From assembly GCF_033958435.1 (NCBI RefSeq), contig NC_134167.1:5290001-5354000 (forward strand): a stretch of DNA of 64,000 nt, read 5' to 3'. The notes under the pieces were generated by a model, which ran no database searches, was not told the origin of the DNA, and saw nothing but the letters and a program-made list of their open reading frames with translations. This stretch comes from Carettochelys insculpta (taxonomy: Eukaryota > Chordata > Testudines > Carettochelyidae). Below, piece by piece: positions 33,076 to 46,012 of the stretch. The translations under genes were made by a program, and so were the position numbers. Each line of letters starts with the position of its first letter. The stretch's first letter is position 1.

Positions 33076-35725
33076 TAGTTTTGATCTATGGCTGGATCCC
33101 ATCACTGTAGTAAATAAATACATGGGCGTATTTTTTAAAGGAAAGCTTGTACTGCTGATTTCTGTAATATACTGGTCATGATATACGGTATCACAGTCGT
33201 TCCTGAAAAGGTATACACAGCTGACTTACAAGCTATCTTCTATTCTGTTTCAGTTCCAGCTTTGTCTTTTATGGATTCCAGGCACCAGATCCTGTCATGA
33301 ACTTGATACAACACATATAGTCATCTCTGTTATACCTAAAATGATGGAGCATGGACAATCCCTTAAAGAATAACATTGGATCACATGTTTTTAAACTATT
33401 CTCACAAGCACCTATGAGGAGGAACCTGGCTCCCACCTCCACAGCAAATGGTTGAGTACAGTTGTGATTACTCATGCTGCTGTCCTGGGTATGAGTTTGA
33501 TTTCCTTTTTTGCTGCGCAGTAAATTACCCGTCCCTTTTCTGTCCTTGCAATAACAACCCCAGTTTCACACTTCTGCCCACTGACAACGCTGCAAGACAG
33601 ATTCGATCTGTCAAGGGTGCAAAAATGTTGAGAGCATGTGTGCATGTCTGTGAGACAAGCAGCTCCTCTCGGAAATGCAGTGGGTATTTAAAAATGCTCT
33701 GGGGCTTGCTGGGTACAGCGCTAACGGAATAGCAAATTTAATTTTAGACAGTGAAATCTTTCATGTTTCTGCTGTTTGTTTGGCCATTTTAGGGGGTTAC
33801 GTCTCTCAAGTGTTCATTTTACCACCTACAGAACATCAATGAAATCCTCTTCCAAAACCCTTGGCTGTGACATAGCAGCAACATCCAGGAAATGTGGCTC
33901 TCCAGCGCTGTCTGATGTACTTAGTCCGTCTCTTTGATGCTCATGGAACATCTGGATGTACAAGGAGGATCCCATGTAACTGCCACTGAAGTCAATGGGA
34001 ATCTCCCTGAAGACTGTAATCGGAATTGGCTTGGACTCATTAAGTTGGTACAAGACTAGCTGCTCTTGTGTTTACTATGGCTCGGGTTGTGAGGGTTTGG
34101 AATATGTTGGATCGCTTGTCTTCAGAGGTGGAAAAGAGAGCAATTCAACTGACACTGACTTCACAGTTAACTTTTGCCGGCAGAATGGTCAAACATAACT
34201 CTGAATGTTTCTTTCTGTCTCAATGGAAGCAGTTGAAATAACCTATGCTCATATTAGCAATGTAAAATTCCAGAGCCTGACTGAATGCAGCACTGTGTGA
34301 TGGTGTGGCTATTGGTGCACTCAGGGGGAAAAACGGGGATAAGACAAATTGAATTAAAATTAACATGTAGCTGCTGCCTGTGGGGTATGTGGACAACAAT
34401 GAATATCTAATTTAACGTAAGATCCCGCAGGCTTATGGAACCCAATGCTCCGTACAGCTAGCTAATGGTTCATTTGTAAGATTCAATTGGCTCAGAGAGT
34501 TCAAAATGTCCCAATGTCATGGCAGCTTAGTTTAAGAATATGGATCTTCTACTTAAGGAGACACAACTATACATCAAAGTGTTTAGCAGCCTTAGGTCAG
34601 CATCTGTCTGTTTGGGTAGATCTGGGAAGAGTGCCAAAGGAAACCACTCCTTTCATGAGAGGACTTCTTGCAGAACCATTTAGGAAACCTTTCAAATAAT
34701 CCATGAGAAAAGGGGTTTGGCTGAAGACAGCATATTTCACACTTTCCGGCTGCCAGGCCATGGGTAGAAGAAAGACATAGCAGGGCTCTGAGCTCTGGGC
34801 TTCTCTCATCAGTTCTGAAAGACACCCCGAGGAAGAGAATCAGTGTGAACACCACTGGACAGGTCACGGCTGTGAACATTTATGGTGAGAGACAAGACAA
34901 TCAGGGGAAGTATAAACCAGGATTAATCGCATGGGGCTGAAGGAGGGAGAATGTAAGTGAAATCTCAGGGAACATTACATAGCTGTGAGATCTGTGAGCC
35001 TGCACAGTAATCTCCTAAAGGAGGTAAAGGGAGAGCTCCATACTCTGGGATATTTCAAATAGACTCTGTGAGGCACTGGTAGGGTGGGGCATGGACTTAG
35101 TCCTGCAAGAGCTGCCTGGAATTGCATGAGATGGAGGTTGTTGGATGTCTATTTTTCACAACTATGAGTAATTGGAATTTTTTTTTGAAAGAGCTGGTTT
35201 TTGTACAAGATTTGTGTGGGAAGTTTTGTGTCTGTTTAAAATTTTCTTGTTTAACCCCCTCCTCATTCCAAACAAACCATGGAAAATTAGAAATCTTTCG
35301 GTTTTCAATTTTGACCAAATCTTTACTTCTTTTGATGATAGAAAACAACCAACCTCCCTCTCCCTTATTTTCCTTTTTTTTTCCATTGGCAAACCAAATA
35401 ATTTCTGCTAAAAGCCTTGAAATAAAGGGAGGAGAAAAAAACAAAAAACCCTGTTGTTCATTTCTAAATGTGGTGGGGTAAACTGCTCTTTATTTTCTGA
35501 GCAGCACAGCCATGACTCTTCCATGGGACACAAGGCATGGCTATAGGTTGAGTGCATGTCTCAGGAATCTCTTCAGCAGTCTCTTTGCCTGGGGTGAGTG
35601 TCCATTTATTGAACAGGATACAAAAGTCAGCCCCTGAATAGGGTGACTTAAATTAAAACAAAGATGAGCTAAAATTCTTGCTTTGTTACTTGTTCATTTA
35701 TTTTTGCCTTTGAATCCACCCTGGG
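33076..35725. other. Gene-free region
   Basis: Short frames only. 33990-34030 (AAGTCAATGGGAATCTCCCT) is probably an old palindromic repeat remnant. 35160-35450 is T-rich with overlapping frames in both directions. Confidence 0.45.
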
Positions 35726-35889
35726 CAATGTTCCCTCTCATCATTTCCATTCAGGCATGGAATAACTTTATGTGCACTGAGACGTGTGAATGTGCACCAC
35801 CAGTAGAAACAAGAGTCTAGTTGTGGGTGCTTTGTTAATCAGCTGTGCGGCATTTGAATTTCTCCTGAGTGTCAGCACAGAGAACACTG
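35726..35889 (-). mobile_element. hAT-type MITE, copy 3
   Basis: CAATGTTCCCTCTCATC at the left, AGAGAACACTG at the right, and the interior TGTGCACCACCAGTAGAAAC. No clear target duplication. Confidence 0.7.
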
Positions 35890-36397
35890 ATTCTGGAGCA
35901 CCAGCCAGTGCCTCCCTGACTTTGCCTGATTCCATTTCCAGGGCTGCTATTCAACACTGCCTCACCCCCACCCCTATGAGCAGAGCTAAATCTGATTCAT
36001 TAATGGCACTTGCTTGCATTTACTTGGGGAAGAGAAGATTCAGCAGCAGGCATCACTGAGGTGTTTCCACCTCCTTCCTTGCATCTCAACTACAACTTTA
36101 TTTTGCTATGAAGGGAGTGCACTGAGCTTGCACGGCTGCCTGAGTCAGGAGATGCCATGACCTCATTGATTAATTGGAAGAGAGAGAGAAAAAAAGAGGT
36201 GGCACATAACCAGATTAGCTCTGAGACCCCCTGTCTCCCAGAGTCCTCCTAGTAAATCCACTCCTTCAGATTTGGCCTTTCATCATAAGATCCTACAGGC
36301 TCACCGGACAGGAAAAGGAGCAGTGAGACACAGGTCTGATGCCAGCAAAGAAATCAGTGCGGAAATGAAAAACATAGTTAGAGGGCTGCATAGGCTT

Positions 36398-36495
36398 TAT
36401 AGGGGATGGTACATTGGACTGGTCCTCAAATGACCTGGCTTCTGTTCCTGGCAATTCTGCTGGCAAACTGTGATACTGGTCAAGTCACTTCAAGA
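36398..36495 (+). mobile_element. MIR-like SINE fragment, plus strand
   Basis: GTACATTGGACTGGTCCTCA, ACCTGGCTTCTGTTCCTGGC and CTGGTCAAGTCACTTCAAGA are MIR-like. Confidence 0.5.
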
Positions 36496-36629
36496 CTACA
36501 AACTCTGCCAGGTAGGCAGGGCTGTCCTTACCCATGTGCAGACTAAGCAACTGCACAGGGCACCTCTGGGTCTTAACGTCCATCCACCTGTTCCAATCCC
36601 TTGTTCTGTGGCTCTGCTTCTTCTGAAAA

Positions 36630-36840
36630 AAGCCTGCCAGACCTATTGGCAGAACACTGAACCTGTGAAAAAGAGCCATGTAAGTGGTAATGAAGCCATT
36701 TAACAGGCATGTGACATGCCCAATTATATCCTGTCAGTTTCTGAACTTACTGTGCTAGCCTACAGGACCTTACTTAAAAAAATACTTCAAAATATTTCAT
36801 TTGTGTGTTGCTGAAGATTATAAAATCACATCTCTAAAAA
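36630..36840 (+). repeat. Unclassified dispersed repeat, copy 2
   Basis: TGCCAGACCTATTGGCAGAA, CACTGAACCTGTGAAAAAGA, GAAGCCATTTAACAGGCATG and CTACAGGACCTTACTTAAAA align with 8016-8215 in the same order and orientation. Confidence 0.7.
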
Positions 36841-36954
36841 AATCACATCCCCTCCTCCCCAGTTGCCATCAAGCATAGAGGAACCAGTTTCATAAGACTG
36901 CCAAGGGCCTCATATGTCCGACGGATGGCTCCGCAGGTGGGTAGCGTCTCTTAC

Positions 36955-37050
36955 TATGTGTCTATACAGCACTAAGAGCAACAGGGCCCTGACCTCAGCT
37001 AAGGCCTTCAGGTACTACCATAATACAAATAGTAATAAGAGCAGATATTT
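36955..37050 (+). mobile_element. Old SINE/LINE 3' tail
   Basis: TCTATACAGCACTAAGAGCA, ACAGGGCCCTGACCTCAGCT and TAATACAAATAGTAATAAGA match the tail at 20460 in order. Confidence 0.45.
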
Positions 37051-37074
37051 ACTCGGTCCTGATTCCCACAATAT

Positions 37075-37400
37075 CTGAGTCTCTCACAAACAGCACCTCT
37101 CTGAAATAGGTCAGTGGTATTAATCCTGTTTAGCAGATTGATAACTGAGGCACAGAAAGATTAAGTTATTTGACTGAGGTCACAGAGTAGAAGTTGCCCC
37201 CGTGCTGTGGACCAGCATGAGAGTCCATCTACTTCCCACATAAATCCTCAAAATGGGACTCATCTGAGCCATAAGTGCTTGCTCAGATCTTGGCTGTCTT
37301 CTCTGCAGAAAGGGGAATTCCACCTGCAAAGAATCTGTGGCAGAGCCAGGAATTGAATCGACATTGTCAATGTCTGAAGCACAAGACCAGGCTAAATTGA
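37075..37400 (-). mobile_element. MIR-like SINE, minus strand
   Basis: TGATAACTGAGGCACAGAAA and GACTGAGGTCACAGAGTAGA are the reversed MIR core. GCAGAGCCAGGAATTGAATC and CTGAAGCACAAGACCAGGCT continue toward its 5' part, with an interruption between. Confidence 0.6.
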
Positions 37401-38966
37401 AGAGACTAGATCGACAGAAGGGACTCCTTTGTACCTTGCTGGAGGACATACAAAGCTGCTGAGGAACTCCCTCAAAGATTATCGAGTGACAAGAAAAAAA
37501 AAGAAAAAAATCAAAGAACATTTTGAAAAGCAGCAAATGTTCCAAACCGTATGTAGATGTTATGAGACTCTCTCCTGCTCCTCTAGGGACTGCAGTATTT
37601 TTTCCTGTAATTAGCAGCAAGCTGCAATTGCCTTGCTTTAATGATCTGAAAGTCCCTTTGGATACCTCCTAGGGGCCTTTTCCCCTCCTTCCCTTCTTTA
37701 AATTTTATTTCCTGCTATATAATTAAATCAGAATTGGCAGCCAGCAAAGCTCTTTTAGACACCGTGCTAGTGGAATCTAAACAGTGGCTCCCGGTGGGCC
37801 TATGAGAAGTTACTCATTTGGGGCATACATTGGGTCATTACTTACCCTGCTCCAAGAGACAGAACTGAGCTGGAGAAACACAGGAAGCCACTGTAGGCCA
37901 CTCACTCACACAAATGAAGTCAGGTATATTTCAGGGATGGTGAAATCCTGGAACATTTCATATGGTCCCAGGGTTCAGCAATCCAGAAATACCACTGGAC
38001 TGTGATTACAGCTGGAATTTATGGCACCGAAATTAAGTGGGTTCTATAAGTCGCAGTGGCTCAAAGCTCCTGCAAATTTTTTTCACTAGATCTGGTTGAA
38101 TTTTTTCAAATAGAATATTTTTTTAAATCCCAAAATGACATTTTTCTCCAAAACTGACTGATTGTGTGATAAAACTTTGTGTTTTATTTCTCATAATAGT
38201 TGTTTTTAATCATAATATATCAAAAATGCTATTTGAATGGTCATGGAAATGACCCAGGAACTAGGGTCTGAATAATGAGATCAAAAAATATTTCGGCTGG
38301 AAAAAATTCATTTTTTTAAAAAAGTCCATTTATAACACTTAGGATTTGTTTGCCCTGCCAACTGAGCCAGAAAACATTGGTCTTTTCACAGGCAGTTAAC
38401 CACCCAGCCCCTCAAAAAGACAAAAGATTTGCAGCTGCCAGTAGCAGTGCAATGGTTCTGTGATGCTAGGAGCACTCGCCTGTTGACAACATGAACTCTG
38501 CCACTGAGAGTGGAAGCATTGTGTCAGCAAAAGAGCTGACAGACAGTGTTTTCACTGCCCAATTTTTAGTGAGACCGCCCAGTGGCTGAAAGCCGTGTAA
38601 TACAAGCAAAACATTAGACACAAAAACAGCATTGATTTTTCTAAATTTCATCAAAACCAGGTTTTCTTTCTTTTTTCAACCAATGCTGCTTCTCATTCAC
38701 ACTCCATGGGAAGTACTTCTCTGTCCCTTTCCTTCTCTAGCCTAAATAGACACAGATAAATGTATACAATCCTCAACAGTCTGGATCAAGTGCTTGGCAT
38801 GTAAACTGTTTGTATTTGTGCCACAATTTCAAGTCAGTCACTCTCAAATGACATTGCAGCCATTCCGGCAGAAGACCTGCCTGAATCATAGAATACTAGG
38901 ACTGGAAGGGACCTTGAGAGGTCATTGCATCCAGCCCCCTGCCCTCATGGCAGGACCAAGTACTGT

Positions 38967-39866
38967 CTAGACCATCCCTGACAGACATTTATCTAACCTG
39001 TTCTTAAGTATCTCCAGAGATGGAGATTCCACAGGCTCCCTAGGCAATTTATTCCAGCGTTTGACCACTCTGACAGTTAGGAACCTTTTCCTAATGTCCA
39101 ACCTAAACCTCCCTTGCTGCAGTTTAAGCCCATTGCTTTTTGTTCTATCCTCGGAGGCCAAGAAGAACAAGTTTTCTCCCTCCTCCTTATGACACCCTTT
39201 TAGATACCTGAAAACCACTATCTTGCCCCTCCCCAATCTTCTTTTTTCCAAACTAAACAAGCCCAATTCTTTCAGCCTTTCTTCATAAGTCATGTTCTCT
39301 AGACCTTTGATCATTCTTGTTGCTCTTTTCTGGACCTTTTCCAATTTCTCCACATCTTTCTTGAAATGTGGCTCCCAGAATTGGACACAATACTCCAACT
39401 GAGGCCTAACCAGCGCAGAGCAGAGCGGAAGAATGACTTCTCGTGTCTTGTTCACAACACACCTGTTAACACATCCCAGAATCATGTTTGCTTTTTTTGC
39501 AACAGCATCACACTGTTGACTCATATTTAACTGGTGGTCCACTATAATCTGTAGAGCCCTTTCTGCCATACTCCTCCCTAGACAGTCACTTCCCAGTCTG
39601 TATGTGTGAAACTGATTGTTCCTTCCTAAGTGGAGCACTTTGCATTTGTCTTTATTAAACTTCAACTCATTTACTTCAGACCACTTCTCCAATTTGTCCA
39701 GATCATTTTGAATTTTGACCCTATCCTCCAAAGCAGTTGCAACCCTTCCCAGCTTGGTATCATCTGCAAACTCAGTAAGCGTACTGTCTATGCCAATATC
39801 TAAATCGTTGATGAAGATATTGAACAGAACTGGTCCCAATACAGACAGACCCTTGCGGAATCCCAC
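38967..39866 (-). pseudogene. CR1 reverse transcriptase, C-terminal half (299 codons)
   Basis: After the shift near 39850 this frame carries [28 protein letters not shown] (catalytic DD), [17 protein letters not shown], the [24 protein letters not shown] segment and the conserved C-terminus ending LDKCLSGMV. It overlaps the N-terminal half frame by about 95 bases. Confidence 0.85.
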
Positions 39867-40404
39867 TTGTTATACCTTTCCAGCAGGATTGAGAACCATT
39901 AATAACTATTCTCTGAGTACGGTTATCCAGCCAGTTTTGCGCCCACCTTATAGTAGCCCCATCTAAGTTGTATTTGCCTAGTTTATTGATAAGAATATCA
40001 TGTGAGACCTTATCAAATGCCTTACTAAAATCTAGGTATAGCACATCCACTGCTTCTCCCTTATCCAGAAGGCTGGTTATCCTATCAAAGAAAGCTATCG
40101 GATTGGTTTGACATGATTTGTTCTTTGCAATTCCATGCTGGCTGTTCCCTATGAGCTTACCAGCTTCCAAGTGTTTGCAGATGATTTCCTTTACTACTTG
40201 TTCTGTTATCTTTCCTGGCACAGAAGTTAAACTGACCAGTCTGTAGTTTCCTGCATTGTTCTTATTCCCCTTTTTATAGATGGGCACTATATTTGTCTTT
40301 TTCCAGTCTTTTGGAATCTCTCCTGTCTCCCATGATTTTCCAAAGATGATAGCTAATGGCTCAGATGCCTCCTCCATCAGCTCCTTGAGTATTCTAGGAT
40401 GCAT
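39772..40404 (-). pseudogene. CR1 reverse transcriptase, N-terminal half (210 codons)
   Basis: It starts at [17 protein letters not shown] and includes [13 protein letters not shown] and [11 protein letters not shown]. The expected [10 protein letters not shown] motif becomes [10 protein letters not shown], where a small indel near 39850 shifts the frame. The rest is in the 38967-39866 frame. Confidence 0.85.
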
Positions 40405-40497
40405 TTCATCAGGCCCTGGTGACTTGCAGACATCTAACTTTCCTAAGTGATTTTTAACTTGCTCTTTTTTTATTTTATCTTCTAAACCTACCTAACG

Positions 40498-42579
40498 TTG
40501 CCAATGTCAATGTTGCTGTTGTCTTCAGTGGGGCCAAGACTTCACACTAAGCCTCCCATCATCTGTCATGATCCCTAGTTTTGAGTCAGGGACTATGAAG
40601 TACTTGCTCAAGTAAGCACCTCAACTTAGGGCAAGGCAAGCAAAGGGGTTGTTTTGGGCCCCCCACCTTCAGGGACCCACACTCCAACTGACTATAACAT
40701 ATATCACTCATCAGATGGGCCCTGATGTCAGCATGCTGCCAGGGGCCCACCCACCAGCTGTACTGGCTTTGACCTCAACCAGCAAAATCTGGGATGAGGA
40801 GCAGAAGAAATGGAATGGAGTGTCATTTGTGTGCTGTAGCCCATTATTCCTCACAATCTCATCCAAAGCCTCGTGTGCCCATTGAACAGTCTGGTATTAG
40901 ACCATGGCCATGGAAAAGAGAATTTTTTCAGCGTCACGTGCTGAAATCTTCAAGTCATTTCTGACAAGAATCTACATGACCTGACTCTTAGGCACATGAC
41001 CTTAGCTACAGGTATTAGTTTCCCTTCATTACATATTATCTGAGCCAAATTAATTCCCAGTCCATCAATGTCAACTGAATTTCATCCTGGGGTGAATTCT
41101 GATGGACAAGTTTCGCTTTGGCTGAAAATTTCCAATATTTCTATGAATAAAGTAAGTTGAAAATATGTTTTTTCCCAAAACGAACTTTTTCCCTGAGGTG
41201 GTAAAGGGGAGAAAACCAGTGTGTGTGTGTGTGTGTTGGATTTTCATAAAAAATGTTAGGCATTTTTATACATCCTGCGGGGATTCTTTACAGGCTATCG
41301 AATGGCATTCCAAAAAGTTGGTGTTGCTTCATGCAGGCAGAATCCTGTATCTATGCCACAGAACGTAGGTGCACCTGATGGCAGAATAAAGCCTCTGAAG
41401 AGCTGCTAACCCTACTGTTGTCTATCAAAGAAGCTCTGGTCCTGTGACCCAGAAAACACATTCCCCCTTTTTGTAAAGCAACTTGTAATTATGACACAGA
41501 GACACAATGCTGAACAGAGAGGTGCTGAATAAAACATGAATCAGAAAGTAAATTCTTTCTGGCACCTGGTTACCTCTCTTCCGAGTGCAATATGTGAGGC
41601 TGCTAATTGCTTGATTTACTGTAGCAGTCACTCTGCCAACAGCAATAAATAAATTTAATTAATATAAGGTAACCCACTGACAGGAAGGCTGGTAATTACC
41701 AGGAAGCCGGTGAGATGGGCCTTTTGTGGCTGTGTTAGGAGAGAAAAAGCACAATTTCCTCCCCCTGTTTTTTTGCTATCTATCATCTTTTATTTGTTTG
41801 CCTTGAGTGCTATGTGAAAAGATCTTGGATCCAATTTCTGTTTATTTTTCTTTTCTTTTTCATTTCCCCAAAGATGATTGTTTGTTAGCTGGAAAAGAGT
41901 TTTGGAAAGAAAAGAACTGCTTTTCCTCCCATCTGTGAGTATGGATGGGAAACTGACACCAAATGTTGAGAGGTAGAAACTTGGGTTATGATCTCTCCAG
42001 GTCTGACAAGCTAAGGGGCAGTTTTAACAAGCCAGTTATGCCCACACAAAAGTCCTGCCTTGTTTAAAAAAGCACTTGCCTATGTGTTCATCTCTAACAT
42101 TGATGGCTCTACAGCATATGCTTAACGTTAAGCACCTGCTTATGTTCTGTTGCTGAATCAGGACCTAAGCAAACTTAGGCTGAGAAATTACTTGTCTAAG
42201 AGACTTCCAAGTAATTTAGGCGACCAAATACAAAGGGGTTCTGCCTTCTGAGTCGTCACTGAACAAATGTCTTGGCATGGTCCTGTGCAGCTAATGTTGC
42301 TGTGTGTCCGTTGAAACCAAAAATAGATTTTCTCAATGTCTTGGTTTAGGGTTATTGCACCTCGCTCCAGAAAGGATGCTGAACCTCATGCTTCCAGCTC
42401 TCCAGCCGTTGCCTCTCTTAGGTGGAGACATGTCTCTCTTCTCGCCTGGCCATGTATTTCCAGTTCCCTGCCTGCACTGCGAATTCCCTAGCAAGTCACA
42501 GCACCCTTGCAAATTTGACCAAGAGCACCTGTGTTCTAGCTCCTGCAACATCTAATTCATGACCACGCTGCCTCTATTT
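40498..42579. other. Gene-free region
   Basis: Unique-looking sequence with a possible unclassified repeat at 40620-40770 (GGGGCCCACCCACCAGC). No coding signature. Confidence 0.4.
41219..41237 (+). repeat. (GT)n microsatellite
   Basis: GTGTGTGTGTGTGTGTG in unique sequence. Confidence 0.85.
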
Positions 42580-42855
42580 GGGCAGGTCTACACTTTGGGC
42601 TGGATTGACAGGGAAGCAATTGATCCACAGCATGATAAACAGACAACAGGTGGCTGTCCTGTCGACTCTGGTACACCACTGCAACAAGAAGTGCAAACCT
42701 ATGAAAGGGTGCCTTCTGCAGATACACTGCAGTGAAGACACCATGGTAAACAGGACTAAATACATCAACTCTGCTACACTATTTATGTAGCTGAAATTGC
42801 ATAGCTTAGATCAATCTCTCACCACTGCATCCCCTCCCCCAGTGTAGACAAGCCC
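42580..42855 (+). mobile_element. Harbinger-type MITE with TTT target duplication
   Basis: GGGCAGGTCTACACTTTGGG at the left and CCCCAGTGTAGACAAGCCC at the right are near-perfect inverted ends, each next to TTT. The interior AAGCAATTGATCCACAGCAT is non-coding. Confidence 0.78.
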
Positions 42856-43097
42856 TTTGAAAGATGAAAAAGAGGATAGGCAATCTTAGCTGTTTCACTA
42901 TCTGGCAAGAAGAGAGCTCTCTCCTCTGTTCAGCATGCAGGGTTGACAGCCTTCCAAGATCCATCTGTCCACACACACTGCCTTCCATCTCTGGAGCCCC
43001 TTCTCACCCTGGTCAAGACATGAACCAATTAAGAGGTTGCCTATGAGGTAAAAAATAAGGGTGAAATTGTAGAATTAAAAGAAATAAATTAACACAT

Positions 43098-43505
43098 TGA
43101 CTATGGCTCTGAACCTTTTCAGACTACTGTCCACCTTTCAGGAGTCTGATTTGTCTTGTGTACCCCCCAAATCATATCTCACTTAAAAACTACTGCTTAC
43201 AAAATCAGATATAATAATACAAAAGCATCACAGTATATTAGTACTGAGAAATTGCTTACTTGCTCATTTTTCAACATAATTATAAAATAAATCTACTGGA
43301 TTGTAAATACCGTACTTACTTTTCAGTGTATAGTACATAGAACAGTGTACACATGTCATTTTAATTTGTATTGACTTTGTCACTGCTTTTCATATAGCCT
43401 GTTTTCAAACTAGGCAAATATCAAACTAAGTCAATGTACACTCTGGAAAACCTCTGGATACCCCCAGGAGTAGGCATACCCTTGATTGAGAATGGGACTG
43501 AACCA
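43098..43505 (-). mobile_element. hAT-type non-autonomous element, uninterrupted copy
   Basis: The reverse complement starts CAGTCCCATTCTCAATCAAG, then ACTCCTGGGGGTATCCAGAG, ATATTTGCCTAGTTTGAAAA, GAAAAGTAAGTACGGTATTT, and ends AGTCTGAAAAGGTTCAGAGC. It is the same family as 25915-26640. Confidence 0.65.
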
Positions 43506-44099
43506 TCCCAAAACACAAGTCATTTCTACCAGAAGCCCTGAGGGGTGCAGGGAAGATTACAGAAAATAGACAAATGAAATTATTTTAAAATCATCTGCGG
43601 CATCCTACGTTCTGGCAGACTAGCTGAATCTCAGTTGAGGAGGGGGCAGTTCTCATGAGTGGATTCTCTCCAGCTTGATGTAGGATTTTGTTGTTGGCTT
43701 TTTGTGATGCCCAGGTAATTATTTCTGTCAGCGAGAGATTGCTTTGTCCAGCAACAACTGATATAGACAAATTACCCTGGCAAAACTCTATGACAGCTCC
43801 TAATGATCCTCATTCTGGGTGACCATTGAAGTGACACCTGAACACTGCTGCTGCTGCTGCTCTGTGCTAGAAAGCTTCATGGTATGGGGGTCATGCTGAT
43901 GTCTTCAGGTATCAGAGCTCAGGAGTTCACATGAATATGTGCTCTGGATTGCCTGGGGTGAGGGGTGCTGTTGGAGTGGGCCAGGGAGAAAGATACTGGG
44001 GTAAGTATCATAAAGTCATAAAGTCATGTTGTTCTGTAGTGGCAATGGGTCAAATTCAGCATTGTGGCCAGCTGGTGAATTAACTGGGAACTGACTGCC

Positions 44100-44188
44100 A
44101 GGAGCCAGATCCTCAGCTTGTGTAAATTAGCATAGTTCCATGCAAGTCAACAAAGTTACAGTGAGTTGCATTAGTTCAGGATCTGGCC
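44100..44188. repeat. Palindromic amniote repeat (AGATCCTCAGCT type)
   Basis: GCCAGATCCTCAGCTTGTGT at the left and TTCAGGATCTGGCCC at the right are inverted around a centre with CATGCAAGTC. Half copies occur near 32245-32310, 47828-47865 and 49868-49915. Confidence 0.5.
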
Positions 44189-44271
44189 CGGAAGCTGAAA
44201 TTAAACTGGTATGTGTAAGTTTTACCCCCTGCCCCTCTTGGAGAGAAAGTCAGACCTGGTCTACTATGAGC

Positions 44272-45462
44272 ATAAGAGCATAAAAACATAAGAATGGCCA
44301 TTACTGGGTCAGACCAAAGGTCCATCCAGCCCAGTATCCCGTCTGCTGACAGTGGCCAGTGCCAGGTGCCCCAGAGGGGGTGGACCAAAGACAATGATCA
44401 AGTGACTTGTCTCCTGCCATCCATCTCCAGCCTCTGACAAACAGAGGCCAGGGACACCATTCCTACCCCTTGGCTAATAGCCTTTTATGGACCTAACCTC
44501 CATGAATTGATCTAGCTCTTCTTTGAACTCTCTTATACTCCTAGCCTTCACAGCCTCCTCTGGCAAGGAGTTCCACAGGTTAACTGTGCGCTGTGCAAAA
44601 AAGAACTTTCTTTTATTAGTTTTAAACCTGCTACCTATTCATTTTATTTGGTGTCCTCGAGTTCTTATATTATGAGGACAAGGAAATAACTTTTCTTTAT
44701 TCACCCTCTCCATACCACTCAGGATTTTATATACCTCTATCATAACCTCCTTCAGGCTCCTCTTTTCTAAACTGAAAAGTCCTAGTCTCTTTAACCTCTC
44801 CTTATATGGGACCAGTTCCAAACTCCTCATCATTTTAGTTGCCCCTTTCTGAACCTTTTCTAATGCCAAAATATATTTTTTGAGGTGAGGAGACCACATC
44901 TGTATGCAGTATTCAAGATGTGGGCATACCATAGTTTTATAAAGGGGCAGTAAAATATTCTTTGCTTTTTTCTATCCCTTTTTTAATAATTCCTAACATC
45001 CTATTTGCTTTTTTTGACTGCTGCTGCACACTGTGTGGATGTTTTCAGAGAACTGTCCACAACAACCCCAAGATCTCTTTCTTGATTAACTGTGGCTAAA
45101 TTAGTCCCTATTATATTGAATGTATACTTGAGGTTATTTTTTCCAATGTGCCTTACTTTACACTTATCCACATTAAATGTCATTTGCCATTTTGTTGCCC
45201 AATCACTCAATTTGGTGAGATCTTTTCAAAGTTTTTCACAGTCTGCTTTCGTCTTGACTACTTTGAACAGTTTAGTCTCATCCGCAAACTTTACCAACTC
45301 ACTACTTACACCTTTCTCTAGATCATTTACGAATAAGTTGAATAGGATTGGTCCTAGGACTGACCCTTGGCGAACTCTGCTTGTTACCCTTCTCCATTAA
45401 GAAAAATTACCATTTATCCCTACCCTTTGTTTCCTGTCCTTTCAGCCAGTTCTCAATCCTCC
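44272..45462 (-). mobile_element. CR1 LINE of a second subfamily, 5'-truncated and decayed
   Basis: The 3' end (left) has ACATAAGAATGGCCATTACTGG and TCCAGCCCAGTATCCCGTCT in reverse, the tail of another CR1 subfamily. Two broken frames remain. 45001-45210 gives MSDWATKWQMTFNVDKCKVRHIGKNN with ERDLGVVVD, and 44639-44932 gives CPHLEYCIQMWSPHLKK with [11 protein letters not shown]. The 5' end fades near 45462 beside TTCTCAATCCTCC. Confidence 0.85.
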
Positions 45463-46012
45463 TGGTACCTTCTCCAGGCTGCGGCTGCCACGAGTCCCCC
45501 TCTCAACCTGCTGCAGCTCCTCTCTCTCCCTCTGCAGTTCCTGGTGTCCTTGTTCCTTTCTTCTGCTCATCTCCAACCTGTTTTCTCTCACTACTCTGGT
45601 CTCCTCCCCTCTCTCCACTCGCCTCTCTCACTCTACTCTGCCCTTCCCACTGTGAAGGGTTTTTAAAGGGTTCTTATTAGCCCAGTCATGGAGTCAGATG
45701 GCTCCATTTAGGCTGAGCCATCTCATGCCCAGCTGCCTGTGATTGTCCCGCAGGCCCTTCTGTTTGTTTGGGCTCCCTCTGAGGGGGCCCTCCACCCTGG
45801 CCCGACCACAATTTGTAGACATTAAGTCTAACCCCACTGGTGTCACACAAGAGTAAAACCCGTGACAAGGAGAGGAGAATCAGATGTAGAACATTTAGAT
45901 GCCCATTGTCACAGCACACATGAGGGTGTTCATATCTGTAAACCAAAGATCACAATCAAGCTGCCAGTTCCATCAGCAAACTAGTATATTTCTATTGCCT
46001 CCTCAGCCTAAG

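Larger units (their letters stand above)
38885..40497 (-). mobile_element. CR1 LINE, 5'-truncated, two frames
   Basis: The 3' end at 38885 carries GAATCATAGAATAC and a reversed GGACTGGAAGGGACC block. Coding similarity runs to about 40497, where the 5' truncation falls just upstream of the reverse-transcriptase core. It is the same subfamily as the copy at 60.5-62.5 kb but more decayed. Confidence 0.9.

Noticed and set aside
39715..40885. Plus-strand frames across the CR1 copy
   Set aside because: Antisense to CR1 ORF2 or in unique DNA without signature.
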